From assembly GCA_018340375.1 (NCBI GenBank), contig JAFFJZ010000008.1, positions 2,418,001 through 2,482,000 on the forward strand: a DNA stretch of 64,000 nucleotides, read 5' to 3'. Position 1 is the stretch's first letter. Each line of letters starts with the position of its first letter. The notes beneath the pieces were generated by a model. It was not told the origin of the DNA, made no database searches, and was given only the letters and a program-made list of their open reading frames with translations. This document shows, piece after piece, positions 1 through 13,500 of the stretch. A program made the translations under genes and the position numbers. Origin of the DNA: Gonatopus flavifemur. Taxonomy: Eukaryota; Arthropoda; Insecta; Hymenoptera; Dryinidae.

Positions 1-2
1 AG

Positions 3-90
3 CATAAGCATAAGCATAACTGGCTGCGCAGAACCTATTTCCGAGGTTCTGCGCATCCTGTTTGTACTTATGCTAATGCTCATTCATTTG
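3..90. repeat. Small foldback element at window start
   Basis: A 6-bp tandem GCATAA run leads into CTGCGCAGAACCT, then AGGTTCTGCGCA and TTATGCTAATGC in reverse. The two halves form a hairpin with a short loop near position 40. Confidence 0.6.
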
Positions 91-179
91 TGTGTTTAGT
101 TTCATTTCCAATAATTTGGAAATATTGTATCGAATGTAGGGGAGAGTCGTTATTTGCGCGCACTTCTGGGAATGAATTC

Positions 180-440
180 CGAGCTAGACCCGGATCGAAC
201 CTGATCAGAATGCGAAAATAAAAACCGCATTACATCTCGGATAAGTCCGGATGACCTCCCGATGGTTATTCGGGTTCTATCCGGGTCTCAGCTCCAATTC
301 GTCAGAAAAATTTCGAACGAGAGCCAGATGGTTCCGAATGAGACCAGAACACAAAAACCGGATAAAGCGCCGTACAGAACCGGATAAGATTCCACAGTCT
401 ATGCGGGTCTCATTCGGGTTCTATTCGGTCTTTTAAGCAC
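180..440. repeat. Imperfect repeats rich in CCGG/TTCGGGTTCTAT
   Basis: The words GTTATTCGGGTTCTATCC and CATTCGGGTTCTATTCGG recur about 150 bp apart, with related CCGGAT words between. This looks like part of a degraded element. The small open frame here shows no protein character. Confidence 0.35.
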
Positions 441-483
441 AAAAATGAGGTAATCCAAACTGCTCACCCAGAGTAGAATGATA

Positions 484-715
484 TCAACGGGATACCAGCG
501 TACCATCCAAATAAAGATTTCTCCAAACCGAATATATGAAACAGTCTGAAATTTCCAGGGAATAATCTTTGATACTGTATCAATCGCGGTACGGAGCCCG
601 ATTGATAAAGTATGTAGGATTATTCCCTGAAAATTCCAGACTGGTTCATAAATTTAGTTTGGGGAAATCTTGAAGACAAAATCTTCACTCGGATGGTGCG
701 CTGGTATCCCGTTGA
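484..715. mobile_element. MITE family A, intact foldback copy
   Basis: The ends are inverted: TCAACGGGATACCAGCG on the left and CGCTGGTATCCCGTTGA on the right. The interior is also palindromic (AGGGAATAAT against ATTATTCCCT), so the 232-bp unit folds along its whole length. No coding capacity. A second, interrupted copy lies near 49600-49925. Confidence 0.8.
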
Positions 716-791
716 GAAAAAAAAAAAGAAAAATCTTGAAGAGCGTCTGAAATTAAGGTGCTGTTGGATCATCTTCCTATACAGCACACTG

Positions 792-937
792 CAGTGGCGT
801 AACGGAGATCCTGGGGGCCCTCCCGCAAGCGCTGGAGATGTGGCCCTTGAGATCCAAGAAAAAATTGCTTGAGGGGCCCTAGTGATTCGGGCCCCCCTGC
901 GGTGTGGGGGCTTCAAGGGCTACCTTGTACGCCACTG
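792..937. mobile_element. hAT-like MITE with CAGTGGCGTA ends
   Basis: 146 bp flanked by CAGTGGCGTA and TACGCCACTG, the terminal sequence seen in many insect hAT MITEs. It is much more GC-rich than its surroundings. The flanking 8-mers (gcacactg and gcaccatc) share only the first four bases, so the target duplication is degraded or absent. Confidence 0.65.
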
Positions 938-938
938 G

Positions 939-1737
939 CACCATCGTCACCAAAGAATTCGGAAAATTTCTCATGAACTCTTGAAAAATCTTTTCGAATG
1001 CTTTTGGAGTCTGGGTTAGTTCCAGACAACCCTTTTTTTCATTCAAATTTGCACATAGTTTGAAAAATTACATTCCATGTAATAATTCGCAAAAAAAATG
1101 GTCATTATTTTGATGGATACGGAAAGAGAAAGGGCAATTAAAATTTTATTCCTTTCAATTAGTATAATCCATGCTTGCAAAATGTATTTAATCATTGTCA
1201 TATATTTTGCTACTTAATGACATTACGTATCAAATATTTTACTTCAAACTGGAAATTATATAGACTCGTTCCCGCCGAGTCAAATAACAAGAAACCTCTT
1301 ACAATATATTATCACAGTTCTTGATACTTTATACATATATTTTACAAATTACAATAAATTTTTGGGATAAGAATACAAATTCGAATATTTTGTAAACACT
1401 TATCAAGTAACGAATAAAAGTTCGACGAATATTGGAATGTATAATAATCGTAAAAGTGATGTTGGATTCGTCCTGATAATCTGTTATCCTATGAACAAAA
1501 ATTGATTGAAAAATCCACATGGATGGCATAGAATGAAATTTAATAGTAATAAGGATTCCATCAACTTGTTGAATTTTCCATTTAATCTGGCAGTTCAAAT
1601 TGAATGGAAAGATTGATGAATATTCATAAAAATGAAATTATCGAATATCCAGTTCAATTTGTGACAACCAATTAATTGGCTAGACCATATTCAACCAACG
1701 AATTGGTTCCTGCAACCATTCATTTTTCTCAGTGCAA
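939..1737. other. Ork1 3' flank / probable 3' UTR
   Basis: AT-rich DNA after the Ork1 stop. Apart from the poly(A)-like hexamers I see no gene or repeat. Confidence 0.3.
1145..1586 (-). terminator. Possible Ork1 poly(A) signals
   Basis: Downstream of the Ork1 stop on the minus strand there is an ATTAAA at 1586-1581 (about 150 bp after the stop) and an AATAAA at 1150-1145 (about 590 bp after). Either could set the 3' end. No transcript evidence is available, so this is positional inference only. Confidence 0.25.
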
Positions 1738-3132
1738 TCAATCACTTCGTTTTGAACTGTCTTTGGAGTTATCGCTTATCATATTTGAACTTCGAGTATT
1801 ACTCACAGTTGCTTTATACTGTTCAAAAGGATTCACAGCAGGTTTTTCGATCTTAATTTCCAATAAAGGTTTATAAGAATCTATTGACACACTTGGTTTA
1901 TCTAAATTGTAATTCTTCTTACTACTGCTGGTAGAACTTCGACTCTGGGGCGAATCAATTAACGATTTTCGATTTGTTTTCGCAATTTCGGTAGAAGGAC
2001 ATAGATTCTGTTGAGTTCCCGCAAGTGTTTTCTGATCTAAATTTCTTTGTGAATCACTCGATGACGCAGCTCTTTTACGGATGTTATCTACTTTCGAAGT
2101 GATTTTATCATTATCTTCTATCTCCTTAACTTCCTTCAAAGTAGGATCTCCATTCCCTGCCGTACAATCGCTCAATGATTCTTTAGGAGTAATATTTTCA
2201 AAAGTGAGAAATTCGTTTAAAATCTTATCAGCGCCCTCGCTATAGTTATCGTCAAAAGACAATCGGGTTGTGAAATCATCTTCGTCAATGAACTTAATTT
2301 TATCTACTGATTGTATCGAATTCTTCTGATCTAATTCATCTTTTTCAGTCTTTTTCGTCATCTCTCGTACCATGTTTGTGATGTTTTGAATAGAATTATC
2401 TGTTGATTCAAAATCTACTTCTTTCGAATCGCTCCTATCACTTGATACGTAATCATGAGGGATATCGATTCTAGTCTCACGATCGCTTACAGAATAAGAT
2501 TCAGATTCACTCTTACTAGACGCATGTAATCTACGTTCAGTGACAAAGGGGTTGTTCTTCGAGTAGAGAAAAGGATTCCTCGATGGGATTCTTTGATTTT
2601 CATCAATCGGAAGCGATTTTTTCGGCAAGTTTAATTCTGATTCACTCTGAACCTCGTCATTGATTTTCCCTTGGTTTTCTGGTGGAATAATTGTGACAGT
2701 CTTGTGCTGCGTAGATATGGTTGTTGGTTTTGTTACATATTTATTCGAAAATTCTTTGAAGCTGGTTGTAATATTGTCATCCATGGCCAAAGGACTGATA
2801 TTACAGTGTCTTTCTTGTTGATCAGTATTTACATCGCTTAAACTAAAAGCTCTGGCACGTCGTTGAAGCCTCATTTGACTGATTTGTCTCTGTAGCATAT
2901 TGGCTTTCCATCGAGGTACATTTGCTTTAACGCCAAGTTTAGGACTCGATGGAGCCGGAGGTGTACCGATTTGCGCTGGGCGTAAAGAAAAACGTCGATT
3001 GTTTGAAGAAGTTGCGATCGGCGATGAGATCCCTGGTGCCCCTTCCAACGCTACCAAAGGTTCTTTAAGTGATTCAAAAGCACCTGCAGTGTAAGGTGGG
3101 GGTCCTTGGTTTCCATGTGTATGACGGAAATT
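1738..3132 (-). CDS. Ork1: Ork1 exon 7: last coding exon and stop
   Basis: The acceptor GTTTCAG|AATTTC at 3132 follows a 225-bp intron. Encodes residues 746-1209 in phase 0 and ends at TGA (1740-1738). It begins with an aromatic/Gly/Pro stretch and repeats the RRFSLRP...GTPP module (791-804). The rest is acidic, Ser-rich and predicted disordered, with no fold I recognise. Confidence 0.9.
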   Translation of the reverse strand, partial: NFRHTHGNQGPPPYTAGAFESLKEPLVALEGAPGISSPIATSSNNRRFSLRPAQIGTPPAPSSPKLGVKANVPRWKANMLQRQISQMRLQRRARAFSLSDVNTDQQERHCNISPLAMDDNITTSFKEFSNKYVTKPTTISTQHKTVTIIPPENQGKINDEVQSESELNLPKKSLPIDENQRIPSRNPFLYSKNNPFVTERRLHASSKSESESYSVSDRETRIDIPHDYVSSDRSDSKEVDFESTDNSIQNITNMVREMTKKTEKDELDQKNSIQSVDKIKFIDEDDFTTRLSFDDNYSEGADKILNEFLTFENITPKESLSDCTAGNGDPTLKEVKEIEDNDKITSKVDNIRKRAASSSDSQRNLDQKTLAGTQQNLCPSTEIAKTNRKSLIDSPQSRSSTSSSKKNYNLDKPSVSIDSYKPLLEIKIEKPAVNPFEQYKATVSNTRSSNMISDNSKDSSKRSD

Positions 3133-6100
3133 CTGAAACCATAAATATTCGAATTAGCATTCTAGGTTCGGTAAATTTGCGGTATTTGCATCATACGGCA
3201 AAACAACAACTCTATTCTTCATTTCTCTATTCCTAAGTATCTCTTTTCTTAAATACCTCCATTCTCAAAAATCTTTTATAAATGTCTCAGTTCTGGAATG
3301 ACTGTGATGTATCACAAATCTATTTTCTTCAAATAATTGAAACATCAAATGACTCACCGATAAGTAAGGAGATCCATGTTCCACCGGTGGAGTTCCAATA
3401 GGCGTGACAACCGGTCTCAAAGAGAACCTTCTGGGTCTCGCAGTTGGAGCTAAACTTCCTTTCCGCCCATAATTAGGAGTCGAAAATCCTGAATTGTCAG
3501 CAGTTCGCAAAGAAAATCTTCTCCTCGTATCATACAGATCCGTGCCTGTATTATTGGTAATAGTGTTTTGATTACTTTGACTAGTTGGACCATTAGAATT
3601 AGGGGGAGTTGAAAAAAGGGTGAACAAACTAGGTAGTTTTGGAGGGGTTAAGCAAGCAGTTCCCATTTTTCTTTGGGGTTTACGCATGTATTCGTCTGGT
3701 ACTGCTCCAACTCGAGCATGGAGAGCGTGCAAAGCTCGTAAAAAATCAGCTAAAGATGTTTCCTCGAGAAGATTATTTCCTTCGAGAAAGTTTGGTAAAT
3801 TGCCACCCGTGTGTGTAAAATATGGTCTCGAATCTTTACTCCCATCATAACTCATTTGCGTACTGATAGTTGGAGGTTGTGACGGAGCATAGGTCTCTCT
3901 TCGTTTATTCACGTCAGGATCTTTAAAGTCATCGGTAGTCTTCTTACTGCTGGATAATTGTTTTATCCATCGTGGGAATAAAGTTTTCGGTACAGATTTT
4001 GGTAAAGTAAACGATGGAAATTTAGATTTAGCGTCTTTGATACCCGATAATCCTGTTCTACGTGCTTTCATCAGTTCTTGAATCTTCTTTGAAGCTGCCG
4101 GACCCGACCAAGTCCATTCTCCATTTTGTTGATGAATATTAGTAGCCTCTTTAGTCAATCGAACCTCACTGGCTGCTCTGGATCTTGGTTTGGAGAATGG
4201 TATTTTTTCATTCCCTATTCTCCATAAGGAACCGTTCTGCCAAGTGTTTTCATTGGCCAATATTTCGTTGTCGCTAAATCCTTGAACGCCTTGAGATTGA
4301 GTATCTATTTCTTGGTGCTCTTGGTCATCCGTCATGTTATCGTCTAGAGGAGGCATGTAACCGAGAATATTCACCAATCGCGCCAGGAGTTCAGCAGGCT
4401 GTACCATAGCATGAGTAGCAAATGTAGCTGTTTTATCGATTCTTTGTAGATCTGTTTCCGATACTACTCTGGTGACCTGATCCTTAAATGAAAATGTGTT
4501 AATTCGTTAATGTGAAAATTGTTAGTTAAGAATATATATTTCCATAGACAATAATGATGGTTGGAAAATATAATAAAATTACCACTGGGACTACTTCGCT
4601 ATTGGCACGACGTCTTGGATACGGGGGGGTTTGAACTTCCATTCCACCATAAATCAGGTTTCTCAGATCAGGAAAACTGTTGCTCCGCGGAAATTTTGTG
4701 GGAGGGGTCTCGTAATCGCATCCATCGACGTACACCCTCTGCAAACATGTTGAAAAAATTATTACAGATACTCAATACATTCTATGATATTTTGAAAAAA
4801 AGAGGAAGGTTGAATGCAACTGGATTTTGACCTGACTAGAAATTTGGTCAGGTGAAAGTCGGGGCCTTATAAGGTAACATAAGGCCCTGAAGTTTTCCCT
4901 ACCAAATTTCCAGTCGGGGATCCCTTTCTCGTTTGAATTGGGAAAACAAATTGCATTAAATGTACTCAATCAAAGGTACATCAAACTTTATTGCTATCAA
5001 ACGGGGAAAGGAGGATTTTAGAAAACAGTACAAGCAAAGAAACCTTCTTGCTGAAATTCTCGCTTCTTCTTCCCCATGGGCACTCTCATTGCAAACACGT
5101 GCCAAATACATTTCAGTTACGTATCTGCAATTAATTACTTGCGGATACGTAATTGAAATGTATTTGGTACGTGTTTGCAATGAGAGTGTCCATGGGGTTG
5201 CGATTTTTGAGAATATGCTTGGCTGAATTAGCGAAACATTTGCTGTTACAGCAAAAATCTTGCGGTTTTAGCAACATGTTTTCTGATTCAGCAAATTTTT
5301 TAGCAGTTTGTATATCTACAATGTCGAATTACTGGATTAGCAAGCGCTTCCTAAGAGAGCGAGATTCTCGCTGTGATAGCAATCTTTTCACTAATTCAGC
5401 GAAAAGATTTGTTGTGTCAGCGAAGCAAATTTTTGACATTCGATGTTTCAGCAAATGTTTTTCTCTCAGTGGAAATATACCAAAATATACCTCCAGCTGG
5501 ATAAAATTGTTGCTTGTATAATGAATAGAATGTATCTTCTTGAATGAATACAATAATTTGAATTTTCACAACACACATGTGTTGGCAATGATGAGTATTG
5601 TTCATCAGAATGGCTCCGAATCAGGAATTAGGAATTCTTCGATCGTCTTTGAACGTATAATGAAGAGAGAATGAATTGAATTGGCCAAAAACTGTTCGAG
5701 AGAATGGAAGTAGCTATGGGCAAAAACACCGAAGTTCTTCCTTAAAAATATAATTCCATACCTTGACTTTAGAAAGTTGAAGCTCGTTGAAAACCCTCCT
5801 CAAATAATTGACCTCTTTATTGAACTCATTCCATATCTTACTTTGGGTGTGCTTTAAATTCATTGCCAACTTATGCTCTAGTTTGATGATTTTTTTGCTT
5901 CGCATACCTCGTGCGATGAAAGTCATTATCATCACTATATAACCCAATCCGAAAGATATCCAACATATCAGAAACAATTTGTACAGCATGAAGAAAAAAC
6001 CGCTACCTTTGCTGTTGTCTTGCCCTAGAAACAAAAATTGATTTGATGTTTCTTCGTACCTATAAACTAACTTGAAAAGTAAAATGTTGAGCAAAATATT

Positions 6101-7479
6101 CACTTTTTGTTGAGAGTAAAAGATCAAACTTTTTTTCATTGATATCAATTGTTGAACATCTTTTGTGAGATTCACGTAGAAATTAACTGAATCATATAGT
6201 CATGGAGTATGATTGAGTCTTATTTGACAGCTGATGTATATCATAAGTATCATGAGTATTTTGAAAATATAATTACAATTATTGAATGATGTTGGAATAT
6301 ATCTTTTGACACAGATATCAAAATTCCATGACATTGAACAATTACACATATCTCAATATCAATTGTAATTGGATAATTTATATTATTGAATGACTGTCTC
6401 TTTTGGAGGTGATTATCGATGCAGTTTTTGATTTATGAAGATCTACTGCAAGTTCAGCAGATGGAGCGGTAAGATCAAGACACGAATGATTTATAGCAAA
6501 AAAATAATTGTACGATCGAAGTATTACGTTACCCGTCTGAATTTATAATTCTAAGTTGTCAGTAATGTAAAATGGAATACTTTATAGATTATGTTCATAT
6601 ATTTTCATGAATGTGAGAGAAGATTAATAATTGAGAGAATATTTTCATGGATGGTGAATATCATTTTCCCAAAAATGATTGATATAACCGCAGTAGTATT
6701 TTCTAATTGGAAGTTTCATTTTTGGATCCAATTTACATTTTTGATCTTATTTCCTTCTCATGTGCACTGTTAGAAATTTCTGCATGAAGCTTGAATCACA
6801 TGTGATGGAAGCAATTTCCATTCACGTGATTGAAAAATTTCAATCATATACGAATGAAAATTCAGTTACTAAACTATACTATTATAAGTGATAAAATATA
6901 GAAAAAATTGAAAATTGAATCACATGTAATCGAATTCTCCATTCAATCACCAAGAATTCGTAATTTCATCCAAAAGTGTAGTTGAAAAATGGATGAAATT
7001 TCAAGAAATTTTCAACAGTGTATGTTTCAAATTTTCCATGGAGAATTATAGCTCATTATAAAACAAATCATAATTCACTATAAAACATGGATAGTTTTGA
7101 ATGGTATACGATTGAACATACTAGATTCAATAGTGAATTGCTGACATAGAAAACTCATTCCCAGGTACTGCCGTCCAAAACGAATAGACCGTAAGTCGCA
7201 TTTTTTACAAAAATAAATTTTTCCAAACAGGAAATACGTTTATATTGCATTTTGGTTGCAGAATGTGCCACAAAAATGCTAGAGGTGACTTCTGAGACAC
7301 ACTGTATATTCTTTTGGAATATTGTTCAGTCCAAAGTTCTCAAAAAGTTATTTAAGAATTAATCAATGAACTCTAGCTACCTGGGATATCATCCTATACA
7401 CGAGTGCCCGTAGACTATACAGACCTTCATTTGTCAATATGTATTGAGAAGGAATCGCGCCAAGGAATCGTGTGCACCC

Positions 7480-7512
<33 letters not shown>

Positions 7513-10500
7513 GGCTTTTCTTGACATAGTAAGGGACATTAAGACTTTCAGAAAGTCTTATTCAGAGTCCTGAAGACTTTTGAAGAGTTTCTCAGAGAAT
7601 TATTTCCATAAGGGAATGGCAATTGAGGTACTGAGTTGACATTTTGGAGATCTGCTGATGTGACAAAGGCTTCGTTTCCCACTCGTAGGACTCGGGTTCG
7701 TATCTCGCTAATCATATTTTCCCCAAATACCAATCGACATAAAGCTACTTTGCATTCAGGCGTGGAAAAAAAATTTTTTGGAAATTTCTTGAGTACTCAG
7801 AAAATCATTGGATGCTCGAAAGTTTTCGAGTATTCGACTCGGATCGAAACTCGAAAAAATCACTACTCGCACCCCCTAACACATCCAAGTTCATTTAAAC
7901 TGCTGAAAAAAATCTTTGTGCAAACTTATTCAAGTTAGGATCTTGAGTTCTTTACGGTCTATGTTATGACTCACGAAAACACTGTAAAACATTTCGAAAA
8001 TAAAAATAAGTCTATCAAACTCACCTCTTTTCAATTGCATCCATTTTACAGGACGATATGCGTGAAAAATTCATATAATTGATTATCATATCTTAATCAT
8101 TACGAATAACGGATATAACAAACAAAATTAAACTAAAATATGTTTTATTGAATTATCTGTAATATATATATATAGTGGTTTTAATTTATGCGCCATTGAG
8201 AACGAACAAACAACGGTACATCAAGAATATTTCTTCGATTTCCACGCAAACATGCATGAAGTATTTTATATGAAAATGAGATTCAAAGAGATGATCACTT
8301 TCAAACTTAGAACCGAAGGGTCCTCACTCGGAAAGCACTGAGTTCCCAAGATCTGGAATCGATCCCGAATCGAGCTCCAGTTATGAAACTCAACAATTTA
8401 AGGGGTTACACCACCATGAAATTTTCAGGAAATGCTTCTTTTACTAAATACATTGTTTATACTTTTGAGAATATTTCAAGCGTTGAACCATTGCAAAATT
8501 CAAATCGGTACCAAAGTTACAGCAACCAGAAGTGAGCACGTCAGGGAGCCGCCCGAAACTCAGGTAGTGTCAAGGTACCAAAGCCACAATGGACAGAAAA
8601 GTTTCATATTCACCAGCCCAGATTGCAGGGGGTGATACTATAGCCCGACACATGACCCTGTTTGTGTGCACATGAATGTAAACAGAGGTATATGTTAGTG
8701 GCTGTAGTATCGCTCTCTGTAATTTTGGCTGGCAAACATAAAACTTTTCTGTCGATTGTGGCTTGGATACCCTGGGTAGTGTTCGGACTGTTACGTAAAC
8801 TAAGGAGAACAGGAAATTAAGGCTGCTGAAAAGAACACGGTGAACATCACAAAATCAGTAGACCTTATGTATGGTCCAAAAATTGCAGATTGAAGAGGAT
8901 TAAAAAAAATTTTTGCTTTTAACGCTCTAACGTCGAACTTTTTCACATTCCTCTCACATTTTTCTGGAAATAACTTTTTTCAAACTGGTGTTTACGAAAT
9001 TCGTTTCGATTCGTGGGTCAAAAAATGCGATTCGCACATCTCTACAGAGAAACCCTTGACTAACTGAATGATGAAACAAATGTCATATGATATCTATTTT
9101 GCTTCACCATTCATGATAAAAAATAAGAATAGTCTTCTTCGAAACACTTGGTTTGATCAGCGGTCAGTATTAGATTCAAAACTTATTTTGAACTCTAGTG
9201 TTGGGTGGGTAGACATACAAAACGTTATGAAATTTGATAAGATCCAAGAAGCTTGATGAACTTTCAGCAGGAGATTTATGGTATGCTCATTAAATCTCAT
9301 CTGATTTTTCATATTGATATTTGTTCACTCTGTGTGTTCGAATTGTTGAATGAATATACAGCAGAATGTTGATTGATATACAAATGTTGATACTCCTTTG
9401 AATTTCGCTCCCAGCTCGTCTCGGCTCGAGTAAGCTCACAGCGAGTCGAGCTTCAAGCCGGGCCGTGATTTTAAAATTGCGAGTCGAATCAAGCCAATGT
9501 TAGAAACTCGGTTCACCCATTTGGCAAGAATGTATAAAACTGTATACAATTGTATACATTTTCGAACATATTTTTTAACATTGGCAGCTCGCCTCACGGC
9601 AACTGACAGCAATTTTTTGGAACGGTTTTGTTTGTAACTCATAGACTGTGATATCCAGTGAAAAAAAAACGAAAATTTTCCTCTCAAGTTCTGACAGGAT
9701 GTTTCAATTTGATAATTCCAAACAAATCCAGCTAAGAGGTTTTTCAGTTTTTGCTTAGACTCCACGTGAAAAAAATCGTTTGGAGCCCGACAACAATTTT
9801 CGTCCATTGTTGCCTGGCATTTTGAGCAGAATTATGCGAATTCATATATATGGAAGTTAACTTCCGTTGTGATCATGCGTTTAGGTGGAAATTTATCACG
9901 CAATTGTGAACCAAGATGATATTTTTCCCATATTAGTTACAGCTTGATTCATTCAGGAAAACATGCAGTATCTTTTCTCTCCCTCTTCTTATAAAACGTA
10001 GTTCTTTCACTAAACTAAAAACTACTGAGAGCTAAATAATTAGATGTAGGAGGAGCTGCGAACTAGTTAATTTGGTTCATTGTTGAGAACGGTACGTCTG
10101 AAATGATTTGTTCAAACCACCCAAATCTAAGTTCTACAAAAAACTGCCTCGTGAATGCCACATCTTTCTCACTCCTCAAGCTGTATGGTCCTTTATGATT
10201 TTATTGGACAATCGGAGTGAGTACACAATTTACAAATAATATTCATAATCAAGATAATAGTGATGACAATAATAAGATGAATCAATAATCAAATAAAAAT
10301 CATTTCTAACCTGCCACGTAATCTCCAAATCCTATTGTAGTCAAAGTGACAAATGCGTAATAAACTGCTTCATCGTATGTCCAACCCTCGTAATAAGAGA
10401 AGAGGAATGCTGGGAAAAATATGAACATCACAAAACCGGGTGTAAGGTACATGAAAATTTGAGCCACCAAACCCGCTCTTCCTGACTCTAGTGTAGTCAA

Positions 10501-13500
10501 TAGCTTCTTTGGACATTCGTCTTGTCCTTGTTTGTATGTTTTGTATTCTTTGTGTATCCTTATAAATACGATGCTGAAGAATTCGCCCAACTGCGTCAAA
10601 AGGATTCCGTTCATTGGTATACCAATCAAGCCATAAATGATCATCAGAATCCGACTGAGTATATTTGTTGGAGCCAAATTGCCGTAACCTGGACATAAAT
10701 TTTGAGCATTTTCAATTCATTAATTTATTCATCAGAGGAGACCTGGGCGAGTACGCACAACGAATATTCTTCATGTATTATTTCCATTTATTATTTCCTT
10801 TGAAAAGAAGGCGGTGTATCGTTATCGAGTGTGGATTTTTATGCTTTTTGGGGCGCTGAATTCGATTGTGACAATGACGAACTTAGAAATTCACGAGAAA
10901 AGGGAGAAATCCCGTGATAATTTGATGAAATTCGTAGATTACCGGGCCATTTACTGAGTCTTACAAATCAGTGTGGCGTTCAATATTGACCTGAGCAGAG
11001 CATCACTTATGTGGAATTTACTATTGAATTCCGTTACACGAAGAGAATATGAGTGGTGTTCTGTCAAAAGTGGTATCAAACGCCGCACAGTGATATAAAA
11101 GACTTAGTTTATATGTGTCCTGTAAAGTAAAAATTTTATACGATTATCACGGGTTTTCCCCAAACTTTCAAAAATAGTTGTTTTCACAAGAAATGTACCT
11201 TGGGAGCACTTCAATCCTGATCTCAAGGAATTGATGACCAAGAAAAAGTACGATGATTTGCATCTCCGTAAAGGATTTGGAAAACATTAGAAATTAAAAG
11301 GTATTAGATATTAGACAATTTCAATGGTCGAATACAAGAAAATCCCATTTTTACGTGTGATTGTCAACTTTTTTCAATGCGATGTGTTTGTACAGGGAAC
11401 TGTACACAGCTTTGATTGGATACATTATACATAAATTATATATGTATCAAATATGTGATAGACTTTCTACACGGCGTAAGCTCAATTAACCCTTTCAGTG
11501 CGTGCATGGGTCATTTTTGTTCAGGTGATTCCTTTCAGGACTAATTTTCCGGTGCATTTTTAATTTCTAAACATGTGAGCTATTTTTCCTAACCTTACAA
11601 AAAGCGCTTTGAAGGAAGAAGGCGCCACCCGAGGGACAATCTCGATGGTCCCTGCCTCGGGACAATACGAACCTGAAACCAAAACAAAGACAGAAACGGG
11701 AACCGGCCAGCCAGCCAAGGGGGATAAGGGAGGGGTCAGGGCTAACTTCAAAAACGGGCAACGAAAGGCTCGAACATAGCTAAGCCTTCAATTAAAACCA
11801 AGTTCATTGGCTTATAAATAAGATCAAGAAAATAACTCAAATATATTTACATCAATGTACAAGAAAAATACTAGGCACCAGGGCACACTTCAAAATGAGA
11901 TGAAAGGGGTCGGAGCATGTTGCTGCAGACGCTTTGGTCCTCGTGGCACCACCGATACCTTTTTCCAGCAAAAAGATACTCCAAAAATAACGGGTGACCG
12001 CCACCCACCACTCACCGTAGACACTCCAAACGCCCACAACCGTTCCGCCTCGCATCCCGATACAATTCCTCCAACTTGACACCAAATTCTCCAATTTGAT
12101 GCCGAAACATTCGCAACGACGTTCGTTCTTTACAATGTTATATCGCAGAGTCAGTCCTTCCGACGTCTTCCTGGATGCCTCGGCTTGTTCAAGAACTCAT
12201 CGCATCCCGAACATTTCGAAGCTCGGTGTTCCTATCGGGGAGCGGGGGTAGTGACCTATGGGAGGGGGGGGGCGCAGGCTCCTCAAAGGGCTAAGTCAAT
12301 TATAACCTATAACCAATATGAGAAGGGTTTTCGTCCTTTGGGGGGCTGCTCCCACCAGCCGCTCTCCAATTGTGTCTTGGCCAGTGGGCACATTTAAGAT
12401 TGGTCTCGAGTCAAGGGTATTCCTAATCATTCCCTAGAATCGACGCACTCGGATTGGAGAAGAGTTCGAGAGCTCATTTCTCGTACCAGGAACGTTGTTG
12501 GAGCAAGGTGATGTTACTCTAAAGTGAGTGGTGTGGTTACGGGTAAGGGGAGTTGCATGCTGGGCTGAGGCTGCGTTGTAGGATGTGTGGGTGGTGGTGA
12601 TTTCCAACGATGGTGTAGTTGTTGCTCTGTAAAGCCTGCAGTTTTTTTCACAGTGCAATGAAATTTCTATACAGTATATTGTATGGAATTTCGATTCAAA
12701 TTTCCCACATAGGCTTTCACTAAAGATCTTTCGTAGCTGTCTGTAGATTTTCTTCTTGATTGAATAAGCCCATATAATTTGACTGAATCAAATCGAATGA
12801 GATTTGGCCAGAACATGGCTCAATTTTTAGAAATTTCTATTGATGAGAGCTGTTAGTTTTGTAAAATAACTATTCATAACAACGAAGACACAACAAAGAT
12901 GAACAAATTCAATAAAATTGGTAGTATATGAACTTACCGATTGTGCTCACTACTGTGTAAGCGAAATAAAAACTGTTGTAGAAGTCCCATTTTAAAGGAT
13001 CTGGATCTCCTTCGGTGTAATTGTAAACGGATTTCCCACAATACTGAGTTAATCTTTCGAGAATTTCATGTTGATTGTGACTATGGCTGGGCACGTAATG
13101 CTGGTGTAGCAGAGCTGAAAAAAATTAATGTTCTCCTTCAATTCACACCATTTGAAATGACTCCATACGAGCTATTTCTATTATGAATAATAATTTTCCT
13201 ATATCCATTCTATGAAACACCTAAGTGATATGTATCTCAGGTAGCAATGCAGTGCGCTGAGCAAAATTCGCACCAGTTCAAAGCGTAGCAGGGGGATGCA
13301 ACTCCAATGAGTCCTATCAAACATTATTTGCGGTGCCATCTCCTAAATACCGGGATAAACTCAACCCAGATAGCAATTTAACTTTGCTGCAATGTTGTCA
13401 GGCAAGCTTGTGACAAGGTTGATTCAAGCCTCCCAGTTGACACACGACAAGGGTACAAGCTCACAAAACCCTTGCAGCAGGGCTGTAGCAGCCTTACATT

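Noticed and set aside
2900..3850. Plus-strand open frames opposite the Ork1 tail exons
   Set aside because: Shadows of the minus-strand coding exons.
5714..6175. A single 153-codon protein on the minus strand
   Set aside because: Only 6024-5762 is coding (Ork1 exon 4); both ends of the frame are intron read-through.
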